DNA of 64,000 bases from Aplysia californica (GCF_000002075.1 NW_004797421.1:982328-1046327); one strand, 5' to 3'; numbered from the stretch's first letter, positions 35,163-47,772 are shown. Numbers and translations are program-made. Notes: generated by a model not told the origin, from the sequence alone.

Positions 35163-35795
35163 GTCACTTCGATTTCTGAGATGCGTGTCTTGGATTCCGA
35201 GTTTAGGTCTAGATCTAGATCTCGTATACATTTCTTTCTTTGGGTGTTTTTATTTTGTTTCTGCTGTACTCATATTGGGCAGCTTTGCGCCCATGCATCC
35301 TAGAGACATGATGGCGTGTTTACAACTAAAATCTCCTCCGACTTTTGTTCCCGCTCAAAAAGTCAAAAAGTGACTCTTTGTGCTAGCGAAACAAGAAAAA
35401 CACCATAGTAAACCGGAACTCTTCCTCTATAAAGATAGCTAAGTGAAACTTCTGATGATAGTAAAAGTAGAAGCCTCCCGCGGCAACGAAACAAACACCC
35501 CCATGGCGGGCGCATTCGGGCGCTATAGGGATGAGTGGGGGTCACCGGCGCGGGCGCATACGGGCGCTGTAAGTGCGAAACGGTTAATGACGGCTAGACT
35601 GGTTGGCTAGCCGTACTTATTTTTAATATGGTGGCTGGACTGACCATAAAAAAAAAATAGGCCTACTTAATTGTAAATATAAATTTTTAGTTTGCAGTAC
35701 CTAAAGTATTTGTATTTGAGACTAAACCAGGTGCCTTAATGACAATGCATGTATTTTAAACCTCCTGTTTTCTAATGTTAATGGGGCCTAAGATA

Positions 35796-35930
35796 TAAGT
35801 ACGGCTAGACTGGCAGTCTAGTCGTACTTAAGTACAGCTAGACTTCTTGGCTAGCTGTACTTAAGTAGGGGTAGACAGCCGGGCTAGCCGTACTTAAGGA
35901 CGGCTAGACTGTCAGGCTAGCCGTACTTAT
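35796..35930. repeat. Four tandem self-complementary hairpins
   Basis: Consecutive units of about 34-37 bp (35796-35832, 35829-35863, 35861-35897, 35897-35930) each read TACGGCTAGAC, a short loop, then GGCTAGCCGTA or a variant. CTTAAG lies at most joints. Single related hairpins lie at 35588-35621 and a half at 36120-36131 and 31553-31566. Confidence 0.8.
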
Positions 35931-36345
35931 ATTGATGGCTGAATGGTAAATGAAATTTTTAGTTTGCAATGCCGATGCCTAAAGTATTTGTGTTTCAGAC
36001 AAAACCAAAAGGTGCCTTACTGACTTTCATGTATTTGAACCTGAATAATTACTAAATCTAGATCTAATGAGACCTGTGTACTTCACAGGTTTGAGTTGAT
36101 AGGGCCAAACCTAGATCTAAGTACGGCTAGCCACTTCGATCAAAATATGGTTGGGAAGTCTTCCCTCCTAAAAATATGATTTGGAGTTGGATAGTGAAAG
36201 GGGTGATCTTGTAGCCGTTCGTTAAAGTCCATGATCCATTTGTTTACATCCAGAGAAGAAATCCAGAAGTCTTGATGACCAAATACTTTTTGAAATAGAG
36301 GCTACACAAAGAGCAGGGATGCAATCTTATGTGCAAAACATCAAA

Positions 36346-36781
36346 TGTGAGGCAGCGTGGTGGAATCAGGCTCTCGTCAAAATAATCAAAGTGAAGAAAC
36401 GCGCATTTTCCGGCAGGTTTGTGAATTTTTATCAAGTATAGATCTATGATTTTTGGCCCAACACTTTCAAGCCCATTAAAGAACTCATCTGTGTGGATTT
36501 TTCTGAAAAACGTTAATTAAGGGCACAACAAATGTAAATTTTAATTTACCATGGACTCTTAAACTAAGGAAATAACTAATCTTTGGCGGCCATTTTCTCC
36601 GGAATTTTACCTCTGAAAACAGGTGACTCCCACCTTCATTCGCAAATATCTCGATTTGTATTCAAGATAAATGGACATTTTTAAAATCCAAATAAAGACA
36701 AGTGAACAACTTTAAGATGATACCAATAACTCTACATGCCCAAAAATTGACGAGAGCCTGATTCCACCACGCTGCCTCACA
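36346..36781. mobile_element. MITE with perfect 35-bp terminal inverted repeats
   Basis: The left arm begins TGTGAGGCAGCGTGGTGGAA and continues through TCAGGCTCTCGTCAA (36346-36380). The right arm (36747-36781) is its exact reverse complement. The element is 436 bp with an AT-rich core, no coding frame and no clear target duplication. Confidence 0.75.
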
Positions 36782-37027
36782 AATTAGGATAAAACCCCCC
36801 CACCTCCATATTTTTATTAGGTCAGGGGGGCTTCTGAAACCCCAGTACTACTCTTGACTTTAACAAACAAAACTACAAAATCACCTGAAAGAGTGTGGTG
36901 TGTACATTTTAACGGAGTGGCTATGGGTACGGCTCTCCCGTATGCATAGCATTGAGGCTATGTGTACGGCCCTAGGCTTTGTAGGCGGCACATAAACTAT
37001 CAAACTGGACACTACAAGTGGACAAAC

Positions 37028-37155
37028 TTAACCTGGAAGCACGCAGGCCCTATATAAAGGGCGTGAGCCGGGCTACCTGGGAAGTGCGCAGGCCCTATAT
37101 ATATAGGGCTGACCTACTTTGACCGGGAAGTGTGCAGGCCCAATATAAAGAGCAT
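37028..37155. repeat. Three-copy ~45-bp minisatellite
   Basis: Units share GGAAG.(A/G)CGCAGGCCCTATATA followed by GGGC. The TATA-like core recurs in each. Confidence 0.75.
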
Positions 37156-37660
37156 AGACACTGACCTTTTTCAATGGAAAATTTCAGTATTCCTCATATA
37201 TATATATATATATGGAAAATGATGTTGATCTAGATATCTAGTAATGAAGTGACTATTCGGACTCACTCGAGTCCCAGGAAAAAATTATATTTGGACTCGT
37301 GTCTGATCAAGGCGAATATTAATAATAATTGGCAGGTCTCTGGGGGCCGCAAGAGGGCCCCTGAAGCCGAAGAAAATTTGCCATTGAGGAGCTGAAATTT
37401 GGTCCCTATCTGGGCTTCAATAAAAAAAAAAAATTTTTTAATGGTTCGACTCACAGTCCTAGGAAAGCCACTATTGAACTAAATTGGTAAAAGGAAAAGT
37501 AGGCCTATTCTGTTACTATACTTTGTTGGTAAAAGCTCCTCTTGGGGACAATACCAGAATGTGCATGATTCATCACCACATAAAAAATAAAGCAACAAAT
37601 TATAATTTTATGGGGGAAAAATTGTAGATCATTAGGAAGGAGGAGAAGAAGAGGAGGGAC

Positions 37661-37681
37661 ACCCCCCCCCCCCCCCCCCCA
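37661..37681. repeat. Poly-C run
   Basis: About 20 C in a row. Confidence 0.9.
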
Positions 37682-38229
37682 ATAAAAAAAGCTTCCGTTA
37701 GCGGGGTTTGTTCCCACACTCATGAAATAATTGCGTGACTTCAGACGCAAACACGCTGCCCATGCAGCTATCAGAACTGCCGACAGCCAGAGGTAGATTA
37801 AACTACATATTTATCTCACTGTTTCAGGAACGGGAACACAGCATAGATCAAGATTTAGAGATCTAGTTTTCCTGGGCCTCTTTGAACATTAGCAGACCAC
37901 CACTAGATCTAGATCTACTCCAGTAGAAAGGGAGGTGCCTGCTAAAGTCACAAAAATAATAGATAGATCTAGGATCTAGATCTAGATAGAAAGCTTGGCA
38001 AAAGATCTAGCTAGATCTAGTTTGCAACAGTTTTTAGTGCCAGGTGGTCTGCTAATCTTCATTTTTACCTTTTTCTACGACGAAGAAAGTGGAAAACATG
38101 TGGGGTGGGGGGGGGGGGGGGCGTATCCATGAGGCGGCGGGCATCGGATCGGCCTAGATTGAGTGGGGGAAACTAAAAAATGGCGGAAAATTGGAAGCAC
38201 TGAACGTTAGATCTATAGAACGAAGACAC

Positions 38230-38396
38230 TTCCTTTTTTTCCAGACCCGAGTCCGAATAGACAAAAAATCTATTCGGACTCGAGTCGGAATATATAAAAA
38301 TATTATATTCAGACTCAAGTCCGAATAGAAATTTTGTTATTCGGACTCAAGTCCGAATATGAAAAATTATATTTTGACTCGAGTCCGAATAGAGAT
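38230..38396. repeat. Cluster of CGGACTCGAGTCCG palindromes
   Basis: At least four full or half copies of ATTCGGACTC.AGTCCGAAT are spaced by 15-25 bp of A/T-rich sequence, with variants GACTCAAGTC and GACTCGAGTC. Confidence 0.8.
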
Positions 38397-39066
38397 GGCC
38401 ATCTAGTAAATTACAGGTCAAAGTCATAAATAGTGACCAATGACTTTGCAAGTTATCTTGACTTCGTAGAGCGTCTTTTTGCCAAGATATCGATCGATTA
38501 AGTAACGCGGTCCAGCCTAAGATCATTCATAGCTAGATAGTTCACTCCTTTCTTTGAGTCAATTAAAAGAGTGTCCATAAAATCCGGTGGCGTCTGCTTT
38601 GAAAAAGAGCGGACTTTGGAAACAGAGTTACCCTACTTGTGTGAAAAGCAATAAAAGTGAAACTAACAAACTGTGCGAGGCCTATTCCTATTCTTCATCT
38701 GGAGAAACGAAAGAGAGCTTCAAAACAAAGACTGCAGTTGCAGAGCCTATTTCCGCAGACACTTTTTTGGCTGAGTGAACAATCTTGTTATTTTCGTTCT
38801 TTGGTCCTGCTGAGCAATTATCAAGGCTGTGAGCATGCCTAAATTAGATCTAAATCTATACTTTAGAGGGCCGTGTGTAGGGAGAGCCGTACGCATAGCC
38901 ACAGGCTATGTTTAACCTGTAGGTTAGATTATTATTGCCCCTCTTTCACTTTCAGTCTCTTCTTCACAGTCTACTCTCTTTCATCTTTCTCTGTCTCCTC
39001 AATTTGGAATTAAGTAGTTATTTGACTTAACTTTTCCCCTTTAAAAATGCAAAGGCCTATAGTCCT

Positions 39067-39460
39067 ATAATCGAACCTGCCGTGACGGCCACCTGTATAA
39101 TATGGCCACCTGTGCAAACCGTACAAACAGCAACTTTCCATTTTCCCCCCTTGCGTCTTTTCTTATAATTTCACAGGCACCTGTCCAACGCGGCCAACAA
39201 CATCCTTAATCAACCAAAATTACCTGTCTGAGGTAGCCACCCAAATATTTAATCGCCCAACACTTTATCAAATTATAAATATTTTATGTTTTGGCCCCTG
39301 ACACTGACACTGTGGACGAGCTGTCATAATCTATTCACCTGTCATTATTTGTTACTCCCTCCAATGTCCAATCATGTCCCACTCACTGTTGTTTACCCAA
39401 GCTGACCTGTACAATACAGTTTCAGCTGTTCTTCCTCATTTGATTCACTCTGTAGAATTT
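39067..39460 (+). mobile_element. P1 MITE, left part, diverged
   Basis: TCGAACCTGCCGTGACGGCC starts at 39071. The body words TTTCCATTTTCCCCCC and CACCTGTCCAACGCGGCC match 28538-29318. The right end is not seen before the assembly gap. Confidence 0.65.
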
Positions 39461-39644
39461 AACATTATTACAGCCGTCATGAGACTTTGCTCTCTGCGGA
39501 AACGAAAATGTGTCTCACATTCAAATAAATCCAGCTGTTAATGACGGCATCAATGTAAAAATATAACTCATGTCCTGTTTTAAAAAACAACCCCCTTTCC
39601 CTTAAAAAAAAAACAATAACTAAAGCCAGAGAGACAACCCCCCC

Positions 39645-40186
39645 NNNNNNNNNNNNNNNNNNNNNNNNNNNNNNNNNNNNNNNNNNNNNNNNNNNNNNNN
39701 NNNNNNNNNNNNNNNNNNNNNNNNNNNNNNNNNNNNNNNNNNNNNNNNNNNNNNNNNNNNNNNNNNNNNNNNNNNNNNNNNNNNNNNNNNNNNNNNNNNN
39801 NNNNNNNNNNNNNNNNNNNNNNNNNNNNNNNNNNNNNNNNNNNNNNNNNNNNNNNNNNNNNNNNNNNNNNNNNNNNNNNNNNNNNNNNNNNNNNNNNNNN
39901 NNNNNNNNNNNNNNNNNNNNNNNNNNNNNNNNNNNNNNNNNNNNNNNNNNNNNNNNNNNNNNNNNNNNNNNNNNNNNNNNNNNNNNNNNNNNNNNNNNNN
40001 NNNNNNNNNNNNNNNNNNNNNNNNNNNNNNNNNNNNNNNNNNNNNNNNNNNNNNNNNNNNNNNNNNNNNNNNNNNNNNNNNNNNNNNNNNNNNNNNNNNN
40101 NNNNNNNNNNNNNNNNNNNNNNNNNNNNNNNNNNNNNNNNNNNNNNNNNNNNNNNNNNNNNNNNNNNNNNNNNNNNNNNNNNNNNN
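39645..40186. other. Assembly gap, 542 N
   Basis: A run of N between poly-C on the left and a CT microsatellite on the right. Confidence 0.99.

Positions 40187-40240
<54 letters not shown>
40187..40240. repeat. (CT)n microsatellite at gap edge
   Basis: CT repeats directly follow the gap and were probably why assembly failed. Confidence 0.93.
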
Positions 40241-40392
40241 AGGTGCTTTCTCCACTCTCTTTCTGTCTCCTTTCTCATATTTCTCTTTCCCTCTCACTCA
40301 TTCTTTCTCTTTTCATCCCTCCCAAAGGAGTTGAGAACTTTCATAAACTTTTGTACAGGTTCGTACCCGCAATTCCAGCATCTTATATCACG

Positions 40393-42550
40393 ATGAGCAG
40401 TGGGGCATACTGGGGGGAGATCCCTGCTGTTGCTGACACTGAATCTGGCATAGCGGCTCTGGAGCGAGAGCAGATCACCCGGCCCCGAGCTATAGATGTG
40501 GACGGACCACCGTTGCATCAGCCGTCGAGCAGACATCATCCTCCTACTAATGAGTGAGAGCTATATTTTTGCTGCATGCACGTAAAAATATTTGGTCACA
40601 TAAAGTGAAAAAAAAATTCTATTAAGCTTCATGTTTTGCCTTTGCTTAATTCAAATGAAAATGCTTGTGCAAGAAACGCTATTAGGATTAACAAAGTCAC
40701 AGGCTTTTTTCTCAGAGTTAAGGTGCTTTGCATCCAAGAAGTGCAATAACAGAAGAAAGAAAGAATAAAAGGATGTAGCAGGAGCATACGGTAACAATGT
40801 CACTATATATACCTCTCCAGCATCCCCTGCAAAGCTGCTGCTATAGATCCATCTTCTACATTTTCAAGGGTTTTGAGGATTGGCCAGTTCCATCCAATTG
40901 GATGATTATAGAAGTTATGGCTCTGCTTCCATTTGGCTCAATTCCTTTAAAGAGAATAGGCGTAGACTCAGCAGTCCTGCCTCTTGATGAATAACCTAGC
41001 TATGTTGAATGGGGTGATCGGCTGTATCAAGCCTTATCATGTCAGCCCCTGTTGCTTTTGTAAGTCTCAGCCTGTCTTATTAAACCCCTTCTGCGCCTCG
41101 TCCAGAACTCTTCAGGTTGTGCTGAGATTGTCGAGGCACTGAATGTTCTGAACTCCTCGGGCATAAATTGTCACTGTTTCTCTAGTTTTCTAGAAGAGAT
41201 GATTCATAACATCATATTTACAATGTTTTGTGAGTGATTTCCCCATTCTATTCCCAGTTATTTTGCTATAAAAAAAATTTTAAGTGTGAGAATTAAAGTG
41301 AATAATGTTAGTTTTATTCCCTTCAAAGCTCCCTTTTGCACACAACATGAGGTTGGAACTACTCGTCTCAGATGGAGATAGTGCACTGGAATGAAAATTA
41401 CTGAAACGACTATACATATATATGTGATTGTGATGGATTATTTTTTCAGATTTCAGATCATTGTATGTCTATTACTTGGAGGAATCTTTTGCGTGCAAGT
41501 TTTTAATGAATTTTACTCTGAAAACAAACTTTGTCAGTTATTGTCTGCACAGCCACCAAGAACTAATAGCTCACCAATTTGACATATATATGTGAAATGT
41601 TACAATTGAGTTTAATAAAAATGAAATATAGATAAAGTTTTATCATAAAGTGAGCCTACTGAGCGCCCCCCCCCCCCCCCCCCCATTTCCCAAGTCAGCC
41701 CCCCACCCAATGTGACTCTCAAATAGTGCATGCTAGTAACCTTAAATGATTATGAACTTCAGGATTGGTCTCCTGTTTATTTGACTTTGTTCTAAACTGT
41801 CTTTTCCCTATAAGTCTTCGGAGTAAAGTCATGCTAACTGAACTGAAGTTGTTAAGTCTTGACCAAAACGCCTAAAGCCCAGGGATGTGTCCTTTATAAA
41901 ACTTTTAAAAACAATTTTCTCGTGTCTATTTTCACCTCTGATTGATATATATCTAGCTGTTAGACTTCTTATATAAATCTATTTTTCTAGAGTCCTTCCA
42001 AGTGAGCACTTCCAAATGGATCCACTGGTCACTCACTCGATCCGACTGATACAACACATCAAGAAAGTGCAAGCTGCCATCAGTGACTTACAGAACGACC
42101 TGGTTAGTCGGTTTGTATTATATACATGATATTTGGGGACACGCCCTCTTAGGATTGTGTGTTTTATTATAATTTCTAGGGGGTCAGTACCTCAACAGGT
42201 ACGGTGTTCACCTGTTATCCCAGAGGTCTGGAATTTGATCCTCGCTGACGTCAGGTTATTTTTCTCATGTTTTTACATCCCCTGATCCTAGGGTAGGTAG
42301 GATCGAACACCTAGTTTTCTCGTATAATGATGAAAAATCTCAGAGGTCCCATGTTAAAGTTTTATGAATATTTAGAGTACCTTCAAAAACAGCATGTGAC
42401 CGTCTGTCAGGCAAGTTCTAAGCTCTTAGATCAAATCCGTCTGTCAGGCAAGTTCTAAGTTCTTAGATAAAACAGCCATGCATGTTCATAAAATCAGCTG
42501 TGAGATGAAGCATCTTGAGCTGTGTTTACATGGGAGCAAGTTCTATAAAA

Positions 42551-42604
<54 letters not shown>

Positions 42605-45600
42605 TTTAGTTACTTCCTGGCCTCTAGCAGAAGTATGAGAAGAAGATTATGATTTCTACTGTGAGTATGCTCACTTTTTATGCCCTTTTGAGTCATGAGC
42701 ATATATGGCAGTTTTGAAGATGCTGTTAAAATATGTTCCGTGGTCTTTCAAAGTTAATTTAAAGTTGGTAGTTCATAGTCTATTAACTTTCTTACGGAAG
42801 ACCATTTCAGCTTCACACAACCTCGGCTCCTCTAGGGTTCAAACTATACTATAGCAGCATAAGACTGTTGTTGGAAGGTACTTTTGGCTAGTTTGCTCTG
42901 TCCATGTTGTTTTTTTTCCCTCTGTTATCATTGTATACATCAGCCTTCTGGTCGAATATGGCTGACGCTTGGCTGAGTTGCCATCATTAACTTTGTTTCT
43001 TTCAGAAGTCAGATCCTGATGCAACGGCCAATAACGTTGGCCCTATTCCAGTTTATGATGGCCCGCCCATACCAGACCCCTCTAGAAAAAAAGTCTACAC
43101 TGATGAGAACTATAACAGGTTTGTTTGGTTCTGTCCTCTCTCAGGGCTGTCTCTTAGACCGTGTACGTTTATTGATCCCTTTGTTTGTACAGAGATAGCT
43201 TTTGTATTTTGAATAATGTGAGAATATGAGGATCCTTTTTTTTAAAGTAACATTTTTATGCTCTCTCACTGTCAATTCGTGTTGATGAGGCGTAAAAATG
43301 CGTACATTAAAATTTAAAAAAGATTTGGAGCTGTGAATGTAACTGTCAAAAAAGGACACTGGAAGCTTCATGCACTCTAATGCAGGCTGCCTTCAAAGTT
43401 TTGGTCAAGGCTTCTTGCAAGAGAGTAATTTGGGGGGAGGGGGGGTTCTTTTTCTTTCCAGAATGTTGGATAAATAGTCAGACTGTTATTTTTACCATGC
43501 AATCAATTACAGTTCATTATGATTATTTTATTGTTATCCGCTTGTCTCACCTGCTGCATGGAGATGAAAAACCATTTTAATCGGATGCAATACTGACTTT
43601 ACCATCAGACACATCTGGATGAAATGTCCCAACATTGGAGAGACCCAAAAAAATATGTTAAACTTACTAATTTAAAGATTTTGTTGTCCATCATTTATCC
43701 CAACAGAATTTTTAATTTAATTTTGTTAAGGTCATTGGTTATTGCAGAAATTGTAAATACTCGGTAGTTATTTTTAAAAATGAAAACTACTGTTACTTTA
43801 CAAATTCATTTTTACTTTATATTTTTTTATACTTCAAACATTCCGACTTGCAAAGTGAAACTAAGCCATGCTATGAAATGAACTAACGTGAAATCAACCT
43901 ACTCGTTTCCCACACTCTCATATGACCTAAAGCAGTTGCAAGCACCATAAAACGTTCACCAAACTAAACACAGTTCTCTTTGCTTCTTTACTCTTTTCAC
44001 TCCTCATGGCATTCTAGTCGAGGGGTGAGGCTTTGGGCTCACCATAAGAAAAAGTTGAGTTTTCAATTCCTGGCTCCATCAGGTACGATATTGTTAAGTT
44101 ACTCAACTAAAAAAAATTTCAGCTTGTTGGGTCCATCTACAGTGCATTTGTACGTGGAGAGGGTAAACAGCCTTCTTCCATTGATGACATCACATGCAGG
44201 AAACATCTCCGCCGCTCCACAGCTGCTATCTGTGCTCACCTCTCATTTGACAGTAAGTAAGCCACCAAAGACTGAAATATCAGGCATTTTGAGTCATTTA
44301 TTCACATGGGATTTAGACCAGAAGTGATTCCCCGCAGAATTCCATGATTTTATAAAAGCTCTATTAATCTTTTTCTTATTTTAGAAGAATATAATTTTTC
44401 TTAATTATTCACCATATAACAAATGAAGGGTATGTGTTATTCTAGCATCTTCGTTTGTCGCTGTCGCTGCCGCGATTTTTTGGGCAAATTTTGGTCCATG
44501 AAGCGCGGCTGATATTTTCGCATTTTTCAACAACAAAAAAATACTGCTCAGGAATAAAAAATTGAAAAACAAACCACGTGGAATAAAAATTTAGAAACTA
44601 AAAAAGAAAACATACCAAGACCCTAAAAATAAAGACACTGATCATCATTAACTTTACTTTTAGAAAGAAAAACTAGAAAGTTTATTTTCACTTCCTCTTC
44701 ACTTTGTCTCTTTCTCACTTGTTGACACCACGTTGATTTGTTATTTTCAATGAATTTTCATGTGAAGAATAAGTACATTACATACTATTTATGTATTGCT
44801 GTTTCCCTTTAATTTGTCCCTCTTTATTGTGTTTTAAGTTACCTAGTTATTGTTCTAATGTGTTCTTTTTGGGGGGGGTTTTGATGTTTTGTTTTTTTGG
44901 GTTTTTTTATAAGTGTTTTACGGCGCTCGCAACTGCATAAGCCAAGGTCATATGAATGAGCGCGCGGGACACGCTAAACATTTTCAGTTGGTAGGAAATT
45001 TTGAATTTAATACGGGTGGCTGGGGGCCGAAGCCTACTCTTATTATCGATTTTTGACCACTTAGGGATCTTTTACGTGTGCAACTTGCCCACGGGACCTC
45101 CGAGATTGTTTGCCCTTTTCCGAGAAAGCTAGGTGTAGATCTTTCTTACCGTAAGATCAGGTGTGTGGCTGAAAGACAGCAGTAAGAAGGAGCCAAAGAG
45201 TAGCAGTAGAAAGGCTGCAGAAAGAGTCAGGAGCCCAGAGGAGGGGGCAAAGGAGGTGAGGGGGTGGGGGCAGAAAGTGGAGACGAAAGCAGATGACAGA
45301 ACATTGTTAGTGAGCAGGAAAGGACCTGAAAGGAGACAATTCTAGAGAAGAAAATTGTTCCGGTCGCTACCCGGATTTGAACCCGGGACCTTTGAATGAG
45401 AGGCGAACACCTTAACCTATAGGCCAAGAGAGCCCCCGTTTTTTATGTTTATCTATAATATAGCGTATGTCATTTAATTTGATGTTGTTCCCACCTTTTT
45501 TTAAATACAAAAATTGTTATGTTAAAGCGTGTCTCTACCAAAACTGAATAGGCCTACTGACACTGTGTGTAGTTCCATAATTTACATGTAAGTAATATCC

Positions 45601-47207
45601 TGTACTTTTTCTTGAATTACACACGTTTAGGGTTGAAACGGCCAATCTTCGGATAGGTTAACACACATTTTTATTTGTTAATTTTTGTAATTGTTTATGT
45701 GCTGTTCTAATTTTGATTTCATTCTGTTTTGAAACCTTTATTTTTCACGTTTTACATCCTGTGTGGCTACAAATGATATTCTGGTTGCTTAAAACAGAAC
45801 ACAAGAAATTCTGGTGCTTTAGATGAAGTTACCTCATTCAACATGCTATATATAATATATGTCGCAACTTTTTTGTCAACTTTTGCCAATTTTTTGGCAA
45901 CATTTGGCAACTTTTGGACAAAAAAATGGCAACAAACGCAGATGCTAGGTTATTGGTAACGTCCTAGAAGTCACAAATTAAATATCAAAACTGGTCATTT
46001 TATAAAATCATTGGTCTGGATTTCAGTATATTGAAACAAGGGGGCTCTCGTGGCCTAGAGATTACGGTGTTTGCCTCTCATTCAACAAAGGTCCTGGGTT
46101 CGAATCCGGATAGCGACCGAAAAAATGTTCTTCTCTAAAATGTTCTCCTTTCACCTCCTTTCCTGCTCTCTAACAATATGCTGTCGTCTGCTTTCGTCTC
46201 CACTTTCTGCCCCCACCCCTTCACCTCCTGACTCTTTCTACAGGCTTGCCACTGCTTCTCCATGGCTCCTTCTTACTGCTGTCTTTCAGCCACACCCCTG
46301 ATCTTCTGGTAGGAAAGATCTACACCTAACCTTCTCAGACAAGGGCGAAAAATCTCGGAGGTCCCGTGTGCAAGTTGCATAGGTTAAAGATCCCTTGGTG
46401 GTCCAAAATCGATAAGAGTAGACTTCGGCCACTACCCGGGCAAAATTCAAAATTTCCTGCCAACGGAAAATGTTAGGTGTGTCCCACGTGCTCATATGAC
46501 CTGATGCAGTTGCGAGCGCCATAAAACACTTACAAAAAAAAAATTAGAAATATTGAAACAATAATAAATTCAGAATATACTTTTTTTAAACCATATTTCT
46601 TCCATAGTCATTCAGTTATTTATGTGAATTTCAAAAAGTATTTTAGCCAATAAAGTATCAGCTTTTGTAATTACATATGTCCTCTTTAATGGTTGGTAAG
46701 AAAAAAATGTCAATTAAAGGTATTTACCTCGTATTTAATTTTAAAATGAATTAGAGGTTTAATTTTGATTACTTCCCTTTGAAACCTAAAAAAAGTCTGA
46801 ACTTTCCAAATAGTTTTGGTTGCGATTAAAGTTGTAAGTCACTAATCAGAAGTTTAAAAAAAAATCGTAGTAAATTGCAATTAACGAGAATCTTCTGTTG
46901 TCTCTCTTTCTCAGCTTCTTCAGAGTCTGTTCTTGAAACACTGACAGACGTTTGCCACGAGTTCTTGTGCCAGATAACGAGACACTTGGCAGCTGCGGCG
47001 GACAGAAGGGCTACTCACGGCTGTTTGGGCTTCCCTGTAAGTGATGGGAGGGTTAGGTTTATCGATAAAAGTTTATCAGCTTTTTTGGCTTCTTCGTCTC
47101 ATGCAAAGATCTGAAATTGATCTTTCTTTCTCTCTGTCTCTGTCTCTCACTCTCTCTTGCTCTCTCTCGCTTGCTCGCTCTCTCTCTCCCTCTCTCTCTC
47201 TCTTCCC

Positions 47208-47275
<68 letters not shown>

Positions 47276-47684
47276 CCTCTCCCTATCTCTCTCTCTCTCT
47301 CTCCTTCTCTCTCTCTCTTTCCTTCCCCCTCTCCATCGGCCCTCCTCCCTCTCTGTCCTCCCTGCTTTCTTTCTTCCTCTTCCTCCCCCACTCTGTCTTT
47401 TTCTTCCTTTTCCCTCTTCTCGCTTACACACGCACTCACACACCCACACACACACACACACTCACACACACATAGACATACACACACACACACATACATA
47501 CACACTCACACGCACACACATACATACACACTCACACGCACACACATACATACACACACCCACGCACACACATCATGATATGCTTCTACTCGTGGCTGCT
47601 TCCCTCAGGACATGGAGCGAGTCCTCCACAACATGGGTCTGGGCAGCGTTTCAGATCTGCACCAGTTCTTGAATAAACATGATC

Positions 47685-47723
<39 letters not shown>

Positions 47724-47724
47724 G

Positions 47725-47772
<48 letters not shown>

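Larger units (their letters stand above)
31566..35587. mobile_element. TTAA-flanked composite element, piggyBac-like (T2)
   Basis: The left TTAA plus CCCTTTCGCACTTA (31570-31583) is mirrored by TAAGTGCGAAACGG (35570-35583) plus TTAA, with 13 of 14 bases inverted-matching. The element spans about 4.0 kb and has no transposase frame. The flanks on both sides are halves of the GGCTAGCCGTACTTAA hairpin repeat, so it probably landed in a TTAA inside such a hairpin. The box-array unit 32841-34706 lies inside. Confidence 0.6.
36917..38902. mobile_element. Candidate 2-kb inverted-repeat element
   Basis: The left GTGGCTATGGGTACGGCTCT (36917) matches the inverse of the right end AGAGCCGTACGCATAGCCAC (38883-38902) with one mismatch over 22 bp. 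A second inner pair (GTGTACGGCCCT and AGGGCCGTGTG) follows on each side. The interior has a minisatellite and the palindrome cluster. No convincing transposase or target duplication. Confidence 0.45.

Noticed and set aside
38587-38778. 63-codon plus-strand frame with ordinary composition
   Set aside because: No splice sites, no homology recognised, and it lies inside a candidate mobile element.
39580-40297. Minus-strand frames of over 220 codons
   Set aside because: They consist almost wholly of the N gap and a GA repeat.
43980-44327. 115-codon plus-strand frame
   Set aside because: It overlaps SUPT7L exon 4 in a different frame; the exon's own frame matches the family.
46041-46115. Functional tRNA gene
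   Set aside because: A and B boxes are present but the sequence continues directly into a SINE body seen in other copies, and the acceptor stem does not pair well.
47041-47672. Several 100-170 codon frames on both strands (Ser-Leu, Arg-Glu, His-Thr rich)
   Set aside because: They are translations of CT and CA microsatellites and have no coding signature.
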